Assembly: GCA_020718045.1 (NCBI GenBank)
Contig: DYDD01000004.1
Span: forward strand, 765 to 35,756
DNA from: Fibrobacter sp.
GTDB lineage: Bacteria > Krumholzibacteriota > Krumholzibacteriia > LZORAL124-64-63
DNA: 34,992 nucleotides
Direction of reading: 5' to 3'
The translations under genes and the position numbers were made by a program. Below, piece by piece: positions 21,637-30,990 of this stretch. Each line of letters begins with the position of its first letter. Position 1 is the stretch's first letter. A model generated the notes under the pieces. It was not told the DNA's origin. It saw only the letters and a program-made list of their open reading frames with translations, and searched no databases.

Positions 21637-21678
21637 TTCTGCAATGGATGGAACTAGGGATCCCGGGCGACGGCCGGG

Positions 21679-22239
21679 CTAGTGCCGCGTCCCGGCCAAC
21701 TTCCGCCCTGCCCGCACGACCGCCGTCACCAGCCCCGCGACCAGCACCAACCCCAGCACCGGCACCAGCAGCGCGATCGCCGCCAGGGCGACGGCGCCAC
21801 CCGTCTCGGCGGCGGCGACGAACGGGTTGCCGAAGCCGGCGGTCATGACGGTCGAGAGGGCGCGCGTGCCGACCGACGCGGCCTGGACCAGGCCGGCCAG
21901 GCCGCCGCCGGCGATGATCGCCAGGGGCCAGCGGGCGTAGGGCGGCAGGTCGACGGCCACGGCGGCCATCAGCGCGGCGCCCGCGATCGCGGCGGCCGGT
22001 GTGGCGAGCGTGTCCAGGGCGTGGTCGAGCCAGGGGACGAAGTAGGCGAGGGCCTCGGCCAGGGAGGCGGTGCCGAAGATCACCAGAGCCGTGGTCGAGC
22101 CGAGCCAGCCGAATCCGGAGGCCGGCTCCAGGTGGCCGGTGTGCACGGCGATCGCCGCCAGCAGCAGCGGCACGAAGACGCGCAGGCCGGCCGCGGCGGC
22201 CAGCCCCAGCCCGAGCGTGATCCCGATCGCCGTGTCCAT
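21679..22239 (-). CDS. DUF4126-like membrane protein
   Basis: MDTAIGITLGLGLAAAAGLRVFVPLLLAAIAVHTGHLEPASGFGWLGSTTALVIFGTASLAEALAYFVPWLDHALDTLATPAAAIAGA is typical of DUF4126. Confidence 0.75.
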   Translation of the reverse strand: MDTAIGITLGLGLAAAAGLRVFVPLLLAAIAVHTGHLEPASGFGWLGSTTALVIFGTASLAEALAYFVPWLDHALDTLATPAAAIAGAALMAAVAVDLPPYARWPLAIIAGGGLAGLVQAASVGTRALSTVMTAGFGNPFVAAAETGGAVALAAIALLVPVLGLVLVAGLVTAVVRAGRKLAGTRH

Positions 22240-22256
22240 GGTGCTCCTCGCCGGGT

Positions 22257-23594
22257 TCAGGGACGGTCGTGCGGCTCCGACGGCTCGCGCGGCTCCTGGG
22301 ATGTCTGAGACGTCTGGGGCGCGAAGAGCCGGTGCAGCGTCGCCAGGTGCTGCTGGCGCTCCTGCTCGCTCTCGGCGCTCTTGAGCGACTCCATCGAGCG
22401 ACCCAGGACCTTCTTGATGAACTGCTGCAGGCTGGCGTCGACCGCCGCGGCCACCTCGTCGGACTGCTTGCGGCGCACGTAGCCGACCTGCTTCTCCTTG
22501 AGGTCCTCGAGGTAGGCGCGGAACTCGGCCACGCTGGGGCGCAGGTCCATCTCGCGGACCCAGGCGCGGAACTCCGCCAGCTCCTCCTCGACGATGCGCT
22601 CGGCCCCGGGCAGCTGCTTGCGGCGCGCGGCGAGGTTGGACTGGACGATCTCGTCGAGGTCGTCCAGACCGAAGACATAGGTCTCGTCCACCCGCGCGAC
22701 GTCGGGATGGACATCGCGCGGGACGGCGATGTCCAGGACGTACAGCGGCCGTCCGCGGCGGCGGCGCATGGCGGCGCGCACCATCTCCGGCAGGATCACG
22801 GGCTCGAGGCTGCCGGTGGTCGAGAGCACGACGTCCACGTCGGCCAGCGCGGCGGGCAGGTCCTCCCAGGGACGCGCGCGCACGAGTTCGCCCTTGCCGC
22901 CGTTGAGGTCGTCCGCCAGGGTCCGCGCGCGCTCGGGGCTGCGGTTCACCACGATCAGGCCGCCGATGCCCTGCTGCAGGAAGTGGCGGGCCGCCAGGGC
23001 GCCGGTCTCGCCGGCGCCGACCAGCAGGGCGCGGTGCCGCGGCAGGTCGGCGAAGAACTTGCGGGCCAGTTCGACGGCGGCGAAGGCGACGCTGACCGCC
23101 CCCTCGCCGATCTTCGTCTCGGTGCGGACGCGCTTGCCGGCGCGGAACGCGCCCTGGAAGGCGCGCATGAGCACCGGGCCGAGCTCGTGGTGCTCCTTGG
23201 CCAGCCGGTAGGCGTCCTTGAGCTGGCCGGAGATCTGGGGCTCGCCCAGCATCATGCTCTCCAGGCCGGCCGACACCCGGTAGAGGCGGCGCACGGCCTC
23301 CCCGTCGGTCAGGCGCACGGCGTGCTCGCCGGTGAACAGCGAGGGGTCGAGCCCGGCGCCGGCCAGGCTGCGGGTCATGCTGTCGAAGGGCGCGAAACCG
23401 GGCAGGGCCTCGACGTAGATCTCGGTGCGGTTGCAGGTGCTGACCGGCACGGCCGAGACGAACCCCGGCTCCCGCGACAGGGCCGCCAGCAGTCCGCCCA
23501 CGCGCTCGGGGTCGATGTGCGCGCGCTCGCGCACCTCGGTCGGCGCGAGCCGGTGGTCGATCCCCCACAGGTGCAGGCCGGCGCGCCCCGCCAT
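22257..23594 (-). CDS. hemA: Glutamyl-tRNA reductase
   Basis: LHLWGIDHRLAPTEVRERAHI, VSTCNRTEIYVE (catalytic Cys), LESMMLGEPQISGQLKDAY, LVGAGETGALAARHF. Confidence 0.95.
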   Translation of the reverse strand: MAGRAGLHLWGIDHRLAPTEVRERAHIDPERVGGLLAALSREPGFVSAVPVSTCNRTEIYVEALPGFAPFDSMTRSLAGAGLDPSLFTGEHAVRLTDGEAVRRLYRVSAGLESMMLGEPQISGQLKDAYRLAKEHHELGPVLMRAFQGAFRAGKRVRTETKIGEGAVSVAFAAVELARKFFADLPRHRALLVGAGETGALAARHFLQQGIGGLIVVNRSPERARTLADDLNGGKGELVRARPWEDLPAALADVDVVLSTTGSLEPVILPEMVRAAMRRRRGRPLYVLDIAVPRDVHPDVARVDETYVFGLDDLDEIVQSNLAARRKQLPGAERIVEEELAEFRAWVREMDLRPSVAEFRAYLEDLKEKQVGYVRRKQSDEVAAAVDASLQQFIKKVLGRSMESLKSAESEQERQQHLATLHRLFAPQTSQTSQEPREPSEPHDRP

Positions 23595-24457
23595 CACACG
23601 CCCCCGCGCAGGCTGAAGTTGTGGAAGCTGGGGATGAAGTGGTGGATGGCGCCCATCGCCAGGACCACCGCGAGGTAGGTCAGGATCGCCAGCGTGTTCA
23701 TGCGGCGGCCGCGCCAGCCCCACCAGCGGTGGCCGGCCAGGCCCGCCAGGTAGACCAGGAAGATCAGCCAGGAGGTCAGGATCTTCGGGTCGAAGGGGGT
23801 CAGGCTGCGCGCCGTCTCGGGGTCGAGCTTGTCGGCCAGGTCGTAGAGCCACAGGTGACCCAGCGCGAGGGCCCCGAACAGCAGGGGCACGCCCAGCTTG
23901 GCCGCGCCCACGCTCATGCGCTCCAGGACCTCCAGCGGCGGCAGCCGGCGGAAGAGCAGCCCGAACGTCTTGCGGGCGAGCTGGCGCGCCAGCACCAGGT
24001 AGAGGGCCGCGTAGAGGAAGCTGAGGCTCAGCGCGGTGTACGCCAGCAGCACCAGCACGGCGTGGCCGGCGTAGCCGGGGTCCTCCAGCAGTGGGTTGGC
24101 CGCCGGTTCGGCGATGGAGAACGCGCTGGCGATGAACTGCAGCAGGAACGCCACGCCCGTGACCAGGAACCCCGTCTCGCGCACGCGCAGACGGCGTTCG
24201 ACCACGGCGTAGATCAGCAGCAGGGACAGCGCCAGCAGCGACAGGAACTCCAGGGGCGAGGCCATCGGCAGGTGGTGGTGTACCCGCGCGTGGATGACGG
24301 ACGCCGCAAGGTGGGCCACCACGGTCGTCGCGAGCAGCCGCCGCGCCCAGCGGTGGGCGAACTTGCGGTTCTCGTAGAAGACCCACAGGTAGGCCACGAA
24401 GAGCAGCAGGTACAGCAGCGGTAGCAGGACCTCGCCCACCGTCAACGCGAGCCTCAT
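23594..24457 (-). CDS. CcsA/HemX-like cytochrome c assembly membrane protein
   Basis: Multi-TM protein; DPKILTSWLIFLVYLAGLAGHRWWGWRGRRMNTLAILTYLAVVLAMGAIHHFIPSFHNF; located directly upstream of hemA as HemX usually is; ATGA overlap with hemG. Confidence 0.85.
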   Translation of the reverse strand: MRLALTVGEVLLPLLYLLLFVAYLWVFYENRKFAHRWARRLLATTVVAHLAASVIHARVHHHLPMASPLEFLSLLALSLLLIYAVVERRLRVRETGFLVTGVAFLLQFIASAFSIAEPAANPLLEDPGYAGHAVLVLLAYTALSLSFLYAALYLVLARQLARKTFGLLFRRLPPLEVLERMSVGAAKLGVPLLFGALALGHLWLYDLADKLDPETARSLTPFDPKILTSWLIFLVYLAGLAGHRWWGWRGRRMNTLAILTYLAVVLAMGAIHHFIPSFHNFSLRGGV

Positions 24458-25935
24458 GCCGCCCCTCCTTCGACGCGGGGACCGGCCGCCGCCAGCCGGT
24501 CGAGCACGGCGGCGGCCATGGTTTCGGATTCCTTGATGCAGGCGTTGACCGACACGCCGCGGTACGAGCTGCCGGACAGGTGCAGGCCCGGCAGGGCGGC
24601 GAGCCGCGTCTCCATTCGGCGCAGGCGGTCGAGGTGGCCGGGTTCGTACTGGGCGATGGCCCGCGGGTGGCGGAACACCCGGGTCATCACGGGGTTGTCG
24701 CGCAGGCCCATCAGCCCGCGCAGCTCGGCGACGGCGCGGTCCCGCAGGGCGTCGTCGCCGTCGTCCAGGACGTGCGGGTCGCCCGGACCGCCGGCCATGC
24801 AGTGCAGCAGGACCCGGCCGTCCGGCGCGCGGCCGGGGAAGATGCTGCTGGTCCACAGGGCGCCCAGCAGGCGGCTGTGTTCGCAGGTGGGGATCAGCGC
24901 GCCGAAGCCGTCGAGGTCGTGCGCCACGTCGCCGCGCGCGTAGCCCAGGGCGATCACGGCCATCGGCACGTAGGGGATGCCGTCCAGCAGGCCGGACAGC
25001 GCGGGGTCGAGCTCGCGCAGGTGGGCGGCGGCCGCGTGGGCCGGCGCGGCGTGGACGACGGCGTCGGCGTCGAAGGATGCGCCCTCGTCGACCCGCACGC
25101 GCCAGACCGCGCCGTCGCGGCTGATCGACGCGACCGCGCGGCCCGTGACGAGGGAGGCGCGCGGATCGTCGCGCAGGGCCCGCGCCAGGGCGGCGGGCAG
25201 CGCCGCCATGCCGTCACGGAAGGAATGCAGGGTGCCGGAGGGGCCGGCATCGGCGGCCCGCTTGCGCTGCTTCGAGATCGCCGCGAGCGCGCGGAACAGG
25301 CTGCCGTGGTCGCGCTCCAGCTCGACCATCCGCGGGAACGCGGCCGCGAGGCTGAGCCGGCGGGCGTCGCCGCCGAAGATGCCCTTGACCATCGGGTCGA
25401 GCATCAGCTCCGCGAAGTCGCTCCCCAGGCGCCGGCGCCCGAACTCCCAGACCGACTCGTCGGTGGCGGGATCGTCGGCGGCGCGGCCCAGGTCCCGCCG
25501 GCGCGGCACCAGGAGTTCGCCCAGCACGCGCAGCTTGGCGCGGGGGGTGAACAGATCGGTCTTGAGGAAGGCGAGCGGCGAGGCGGGGATCTCGCGCAGG
25601 CGGCCGCCGACCACCAGGAAGCGGCGCCGGGCCGCGTCGCTGCTGCGCACCAGCTCGTCGTGCAGGCCCAGGCGGTCGACCAGGCGCAGCGTCGCCGGCT
25701 CGTTGTCCAGGAAGCCGTTGGGGCCCCACTCCAGGCGCCAGCCGTCGTGGACGCTGGTGCGCAGGTTGCCGCCGACCTGCGGCGCGGCCTCCAGGACGTC
25801 GACCCGCAGGTCGAGCCCGCGCGCCGTCGCCCCCTCCAACAGCCGCAGGGCCGTGGCCAGGCCCGACACCCCGCCGCCGACCACGACCGCGCGCCGCGCG
25901 TTCCCTTGCAGCTTCGTCGTGACCTGCTCAGTCAA
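24454..25935 (-). CDS. hemG: FAD-dependent protoporphyrinogen/coproporphyrinogen oxidase (HemG/HemY type)
   Basis: AVVVGGGVSGLATALRL (FAD motif), EAAPQVGGNLRT, WGPNGFLDNEPATLRLVDRLGL, C-terminal YRGVSVNACIKESETMAAAV; located in a hem operon. Confidence 0.93.
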   Translation of the reverse strand: MTEQVTTKLQGNARRAVVVGGGVSGLATALRLLEGATARGLDLRVDVLEAAPQVGGNLRTSVHDGWRLEWGPNGFLDNEPATLRLVDRLGLHDELVRSSDAARRRFLVVGGRLREIPASPLAFLKTDLFTPRAKLRVLGELLVPRRRDLGRAADDPATDESVWEFGRRRLGSDFAELMLDPMVKGIFGGDARRLSLAAAFPRMVELERDHGSLFRALAAISKQRKRAADAGPSGTLHSFRDGMAALPAALARALRDDPRASLVTGRAVASISRDGAVWRVRVDEGASFDADAVVHAAPAHAAAAHLRELDPALSGLLDGIPYVPMAVIALGYARGDVAHDLDGFGALIPTCEHSRLLGALWTSSIFPGRAPDGRVLLHCMAGGPGDPHVLDDGDDALRDRAVAELRGLMGLRDNPVMTRVFRHPRAIAQYEPGHLDRLRRMETRLAALPGLHLSGSSYRGVSVNACIKESETMAAAVLDRLAAAGPRVEGGAA

Positions 25936-27016
25936 GGGTCGCCTCCGCGCGGAAGGGGTCGCCGGCCAGGCGCGCCGCCAGCGAGGCGAGCCAGGTCTCG
26001 TCGAGGTTGAGCGCGGCGCCGCGGTCGAATTCGCGCACGCCCAGCTCCTCGGCTTCGCGACGCAACTCGCGGTCGAGTTCGTGCAGCGTCTCGATGTGCT
26101 CGCAGGTGAAGCTGACCGGCTGCACCAGCAGCCGGCGGCAACCGGCTCCGGCCAGGCGCCGCGTCTCGGCCGTGATCTCGGGGCCGAGCCACTTGATGGG
26201 GCCGACCTTGCTCTGGAAGGCCAGCAAGGGCGCGGGCCCGCCCGGCAGTCGGGCCAGCCAGGCGGCGTGGCCGTCCGCGGCGAGGGCCGTGCGCACGCGC
26301 TCGTGGACGGCGCTGACCGTGGCGCGGGTCTGGCTGAGGTATGGGTCCCCGCGCTTGATGAAGCTCTCGGGCAGGGAGTGCGCCACGTAGATCAGGGCGC
26401 ACTGCTGCGGGTCGGCGCCCTCGTCGGCCCAGCGTCGCAGGCCGCGGCCCGCGTTGGCGGCCAGCGTCGCGACGAAGCCGTCCAGCAGATGCCAGGCCTC
26501 GATCACGTGGACCGCGGTGCCGGGGGCGAGGCGGTCCAGCGACCGCTGCACGAAGGACAGCGTGCTGCCGTTGGTGGCGTCGGAGTACTGGGGGTACATC
26601 GGCAGGACCAGGAACTGCTCGGCGCCGCGCTCGCGCAGCCCGCGCACGGCCTCGTCGGGAAAGGGCCGCCAGTAGCGCATGGCCGGCAGCGCGATCGTCG
26701 GCCTGCCGGCTTCGCCCAGCAGCGCGGCCAGCCGGTCCCCCTGGGCGCGGGTGGTCGGGACCTGCGGCGAGCCGCCGCCGAGCCCCATCTCGAGGTACCG
26801 CCGGCGCACGGCTGGCGCGCGCCGCCAGGCGATCAGGCGGCCCAGGAGCGGGGAGAGCAGGCGCGGGATGGGGATGATCTGCGGGTCCTGGAACAGGTTG
26901 CGCAGGAAGGGCTGCACCGCGTCGGGCCCGTCGGGCCCGCCCATGCCGCACAGGATCAGGCCCGTGGTCCGGGCCGGGTCGAGGTGGTCCTGCCGGAAGC
27001 GACGCGGTGCGGTCAT
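25928..27016 (-). CDS. hemH: Ferrochelatase
   Basis: MRYWRPFPDEAV, YPQYSDATNGSTL, YVAHSLPESFIKRGDPY, AFQSKVGPIKWLGPE, VQPVSFTCEHIETLHELDRE. Confidence 0.95.
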   Translation of the reverse strand: MTAPRRFRQDHLDPARTTGLILCGMGGPDGPDAVQPFLRNLFQDPQIIPIPRLLSPLLGRLIAWRRAPAVRRRYLEMGLGGGSPQVPTTRAQGDRLAALLGEAGRPTIALPAMRYWRPFPDEAVRGLRERGAEQFLVLPMYPQYSDATNGSTLSFVQRSLDRLAPGTAVHVIEAWHLLDGFVATLAANAGRGLRRWADEGADPQQCALIYVAHSLPESFIKRGDPYLSQTRATVSAVHERVRTALAADGHAAWLARLPGGPAPLLAFQSKVGPIKWLGPEITAETRRLAGAGCRRLLVQPVSFTCEHIETLHELDRELRREAEELGVREFDRGAALNLDETWLASLAARLAGDPFRAEATLD

Positions 27017-27023
27017 CCTCGCC

Positions 27024-28400
27024 TCAGATGGTCTTGGAGAACAGGGGTTTCCCGCTCGTGCGGTCCAGGTAGGCGTCGAACTCCATGCACAGGTTGCGCA
27101 CGAAGAAGCGTCCCAGGTCGGTCACGCGCACGCGGTCGGGCAGGAACTCCACGAAGCCCTCGTCCTGGTAGGGGAGCAGGCGGGCCAGCCCGTCGGCCAG
27201 CAGCTCGTCCGCCGGCGCGCCGAAACCGGGCACGGTCAGCGCGTAGGGCAGCTCCAGGTTGCACATCAGGTTCAAGATCGCCAGGCGCCGCAGGCGGTCG
27301 TCGTCGCTGAGGCGGTGCCCCTTGACGACCGGCAGGTGGCCGGCGTCGACCGCGTTCTGGTAGCCGTCGAGCTCGGCGTCGTTCTGGACGAAGCGGTCGC
27401 ACACGTCGCCGATGCCGCTCATGCCGAAGGCCAGCATGTGGGGCGCCGGGCGCGTCGTGTAGCCCATGAAGTTGCGGTGCAGGCGCCGCTCCCGCAGCGC
27501 GACGGCGAGCTCGTCGTCGCGCCGGGCGAAGTGGTCGATGCCGATCCAGTCGTAGCCGGCCTCGGCGAACAGGTCGATCGCCAGGCGGAACAGCTCGAAC
27601 TTCTCGAAGCCCGACGGCATGTTGTCGGTGTTGATGAGCTTCTGCCGCGGGCGCACCCAGGGCACGTGGGCGTAGCTGAAGCAGGCCACGCGGTCGGGTC
27701 CCTGTTCGATGATGTCGCTCAGGGTGCGAGCGAAGGAGTCGCGCGTCTGCTCCGGCAGGCCGTAGACGAGGTCGAGGTTGACGCCCTCGTAGCCGGCCTC
27801 GCGGCAGGCGTGGTACAGCTCCAGCGTGCGGTCGCGCTTCTGCAGGCGGCCGATGGCCTTCTGCACCGCGGGCTCGAAGTCCTGCACGCCCAGGCTGATG
27901 CGGTTGAAGCCCTGCGCCCGCAGGAAGCGCGCCTGCTCGGGCGTGCCGATGCGCGGGTCGACCTCGATCGAGACCTCGCCCCGCGGGTCGACGGCGAAGG
28001 CGGCGCGCAGCAGCCCCAGCGCGCGCTCGACCTGCGGGTCCTTGAGGAAGTTGGGCGTGCCGCCGCCCCAGTGCAGTTGCACGACGCGCCGGCCCGGACC
28101 CAGCACGTCCACCACCGCGGCCAGCTCGCGCTCGACGCGGTCGAGGTAGGCGTCGACGGCGCCCTTCTCGGTGGAGACGACGGCATTGCAGCCGCAGTAG
28201 TGGCAGTGCTTGGCGCAGAAGGGCAAGTGCAGGTAGACCGACAGCTCGTCGCCGGGCCGCGCCGCCAGCTCGCGCAGCGCCGCGCGGAAGTCGTCCTCGC
28301 CGAAGCCGCTCGTCCAGGCCGGCACCGTCGGGTAGCTTGTGTACCGGGGGCCCGGCTTGTCGTGCTTCTCGAGAAGGTTGCGCGGCACGTCCAGGGCCAT
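27024..28400 (-). CDS. hemN: Oxygen-independent coproporphyrinogen III oxidase (radical SAM)
   Basis: GPRYTSYPTVPAW, HLPFCAKHCHYCGCN (CxxxCxxC radical-SAM cluster motif), LHWGGGTPNFL, GVNLDLVYGLPEQT, HFARRDDEL. Confidence 0.96.
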   Translation of the reverse strand: MALDVPRNLLEKHDKPGPRYTSYPTVPAWTSGFGEDDFRAALRELAARPGDELSVYLHLPFCAKHCHYCGCNAVVSTEKGAVDAYLDRVERELAAVVDVLGPGRRVVQLHWGGGTPNFLKDPQVERALGLLRAAFAVDPRGEVSIEVDPRIGTPEQARFLRAQGFNRISLGVQDFEPAVQKAIGRLQKRDRTLELYHACREAGYEGVNLDLVYGLPEQTRDSFARTLSDIIEQGPDRVACFSYAHVPWVRPRQKLINTDNMPSGFEKFELFRLAIDLFAEAGYDWIGIDHFARRDDELAVALRERRLHRNFMGYTTRPAPHMLAFGMSGIGDVCDRFVQNDAELDGYQNAVDAGHLPVVKGHRLSDDDRLRRLAILNLMCNLELPYALTVPGFGAPADELLADGLARLLPYQDEGFVEFLPDRVRVTDLGRFFVRNLCMEFDAYLDRTSGKPLFSKTI

Positions 28401-28401
28401 C

Positions 28402-29439
28402 TCAGTCCCCCTCGCGGTACGCCTGCACGGTCGCGACCAGGGTCTCGACCGCGTCCAGGGGCGCCTCCGGCAGGATGCCGTGCCCGAGGTTGAAGACGTG
28501 GCCGGCGGCGTCGCGGCCGGCGCGGCAGATCTCCAGCGCGCGGCGGCGGATCTCCTCGTGGCTGCCGAACAGGCACAGCGGGTCCAGGTTGCCCTGCACG
28601 GCCCGGCCGGGATAGGCGCGTGCGGCGACCGCCAGGTCGAGCGTCCAGTCCACGCCGAACGCCTCGGCGTCGAGCGTGCGCACGTGGTCGAGGTAGGGGG
28701 CGCTGCCCTTCAGGAAGTAGACGCGGGGCACGCCCGCGCCCTTCAGGCCGGTCAGGATCCGCCGCAGCCCGGGCATGATGATGCGCTCGTAGTCCTGCGG
28801 GTGCAGGATGCCGCCCCAGGTGTCGAAGATCTGGACCGCATCGACGCCCGCCTCGACCTGCATCAGCAGGTAGTCGGTGATCTGGTCGGCGAGCTTGTCC
28901 AGCAGGCGCGACAGCAGCGCCGGGTCGGAGTAGAGCATCGCCTTGAGGTGCCGGTAGTCCTTGGAACCGCCGCCTTCGATCATGTAGGCCGCCAGCGTGA
29001 ACGGCGCGCCGGCGAACCCGATCAGGGGCGTGCGGTCCCCGAGCTCGCGCTTGATCATCCGCACGGCCTCGGCCACGTAGCCGGTGTGCTCGCGCGAGTC
29101 GACGACGCGCAGGGCGTCCACGTCGGCCGCCGCGCGCACGGTGTGGTGCATGCGCGGGCCGTGGTCGTCGAAGGAGAAGGGGGCGCCCATGGGCTCCAGC
29201 GGCACCAGGATGTCGCTGAACAGGATGGCCGCGTCGAAGCCGAAGCGGCGGATCGGCTGCAGGGTGACCTCGCAGGCCAGCTCCGGCGTCTTGCAGAGGC
29301 CGATGAACGAGGTCTTCTCGCGCACGGCGCGGTACTCGGGGAGGTAGCGGCCCGCCTGGCGCATGATCCAGATCGGCGTGCGCTCGTGCGCCTCGCGACG
29401 CAGGGCGGACAGGTAGGGGAGATGCTGCAGCGTGTCCAT
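28402..29439 (-). CDS. hemE: Uroporphyrinogen decarboxylase
   Basis: RTPIWIMRQAGRYLPEYRAVR, DAAILFSDILVPLEPMG, IGFAGAPFTLAAYMIEGGGSKDY, FNLGHGILPEAPLDAVETLV. Confidence 0.97.
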   Translation of the reverse strand: MDTLQHLPYLSALRREAHERTPIWIMRQAGRYLPEYRAVREKTSFIGLCKTPELACEVTLQPIRRFGFDAAILFSDILVPLEPMGAPFSFDDHGPRMHHTVRAAADVDALRVVDSREHTGYVAEAVRMIKRELGDRTPLIGFAGAPFTLAAYMIEGGGSKDYRHLKAMLYSDPALLSRLLDKLADQITDYLLMQVEAGVDAVQIFDTWGGILHPQDYERIIMPGLRRILTGLKGAGVPRVYFLKGSAPYLDHVRTLDAEAFGVDWTLDLAVAARAYPGRAVQGNLDPLCLFGSHEEIRRRALEICRAGRDAAGHVFNLGHGILPEAPLDAVETLVATVQAYREGD

Positions 29440-29610
29440 CGTGTCTCCGGGATGGGGCCGCCGCTGCGGGGCGGCGCCGGGGCGCGGTCGACCGCCGCGC
29501 GCCGGGAGGAAATCTAGTCGCGAAACCGGCGAATTGTGTCACGGAGACGTCATGTCGGCGGATTTTCGGGGACGGCGGAGCCGGGTCAGCGGCCGCGGGA
29601 GTCCCGGCTT

Positions 29611-29646
29611 GAGAAACGGGCCCCGCACCGTCCTGGTGCGGGGCCC
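29611..29646 (-). terminator. Terminator-like hairpin downstream of the hexaheme cytochrome gene
   Basis: Perfect 12-bp stem GGGCCCCGCACC-GTCCT-GGTGCGGGGCCC; short GTTT after the stem on the minus strand. Confidence 0.7.
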
Positions 29647-29691
29647 GCCGGATTGTCGCGATCACCCGGCTGGGGCCGGGTAGGCGTCGGA

Positions 29692-30813
29692 TCAGGGCGC
29701 CGTGTAGGGAGCGTCGCCGAAGTCCTTCACGTGGCACTTGTTGCACAGCGACCGCTGGTTGGTCACCAGGGTGTAGCCGTAGTCCTTGTTCGCCACGTCG
29801 TCGGCCGAGGCGCCGGTGTCGGTGGCCAGCGGGTGCGAGCTGATCAGGTGCGTGGACGTGAAGTCCCAGCGGCCGGCGTCCGCGAAGGGCGACGCGTGCG
29901 AACGGTGGCAGGTCAGGCACATGACCTGGTCTCCGGCCACGGGGCCCTGGGTGTAGTTCAGGGGGTCGATGGCTTCGAGGTCGACGTTGACGGCCTCGAA
30001 GGGCACCAGACCGCGGTACGAGGTGGCGGGGTCGCCGCCGGTGGTCTGGTCGGTGCTGATGTAGGCGTTGTAGGTCGCCACGACCAGGCTGCTCATGTCC
30101 TCGCCCGTCGGGTGCACGAAGTCGGTGGTGTTGCCGGCATGCAGGTCGGTGTGGCAGTTGGCGCACCACTCGCTCATGCCCGACTTGTACACGGTGTGCG
30201 AGAGGTCGGTCTCGGGCACGCCCGAGGGGCTGTTGCCCAGGGTGCGGCGGCTGTTGCCCAGGGCGATCGGGGCGGGGCTGTCGAAGTTGTAGCGGGCGCC
30301 GCCGTAGATCGGGCCGGCGCTCTCGTCGCCGTAGAGCAGACGGTAGTTCTGGTTGCCGTGCGGGTCGTGGCAGCTCGTGCAGGTCAGGTACTGGCTGTCG
30401 AAGTCGCCGCCGGGGGCCGCGGCCAGGACGGGATCCCGGACGATGCCGTAGGCCGGCGAGATGACGTTGTGGCCGTGGGTGTAGCCCTGACGGGAGCCGG
30501 CCCGGGGCGTGGTCCACGAGAAGGTCTTGGTGATCCAGTAGAAGTCGCCGCCGGCGCCCCAGCCGAAGCCGCCGGCGAGCTGGCCGTACGCGGCGTGGCA
30601 GCGCAGGCAGGTGTCGCTGGCGTTGCCGTTGTTCAGCAGGTAGGCGTTGCCCGTGGGGTGATTGACGTCCACGAGGGCGCCGTTCTGGCTGTTGTGCATG
30701 GTGTGGCAGCCGGCGCAGTAGGCCACGCCGCCGTCGTGGAACGCCAAAGCGGCGCCGCTGCTCAGGGCGAGAGCCAGGACGATGGTTGCGGAGATCAACA
30801 GTTTGTGTTTCAC
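29692..30813 (-). CDS. Secreted hexaheme c-type cytochrome
   Basis: GTG start with GGAGGCG RBS; signal peptide; six CxxCH motifs (CAGCH, CLRCH, CTSCH, CANCH, CLTCH, CNKCH). Confidence 0.92.
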   Translation of the reverse strand: MKHKLLISATIVLALALSSGAALAFHDGGVAYCAGCHTMHNSQNGALVDVNHPTGNAYLLNNGNASDTCLRCHAAYGQLAGGFGWGAGGDFYWITKTFSWTTPRAGSRQGYTHGHNVISPAYGIVRDPVLAAAPGGDFDSQYLTCTSCHDPHGNQNYRLLYGDESAGPIYGGARYNFDSPAPIALGNSRRTLGNSPSGVPETDLSHTVYKSGMSEWCANCHTDLHAGNTTDFVHPTGEDMSSLVVATYNAYISTDQTTGGDPATSYRGLVPFEAVNVDLEAIDPLNYTQGPVAGDQVMCLTCHRSHASPFADAGRWDFTSTHLISSHPLATDTGASADDVANKDYGYTLVTNQRSLCNKCHVKDFGDAPYTAP

Positions 30814-30990
30814 AGAATCGCCTCCGAGTTGTGCCGGCGGGCGAGGCCGCCGGTTGGGGTTGAGCTGGCGACCGGGTCGCCGCGACCGTGCTTCGCGCCG
30901 GCCGCCACTTCATCCGACGAGGACCAGGACCACTGCCGATACCGGAACATGCTGACAATCCGTGCGGCCCCGCGCGGGCGGAGCCTCCCT

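Noticed and set aside
27719-30958. 1079-aa minus-strand ORF
   Set aside because: Out-of-frame shadow of hemN, hemE and the hexaheme cytochrome, low-complexity Arg/Pro-rich translation.
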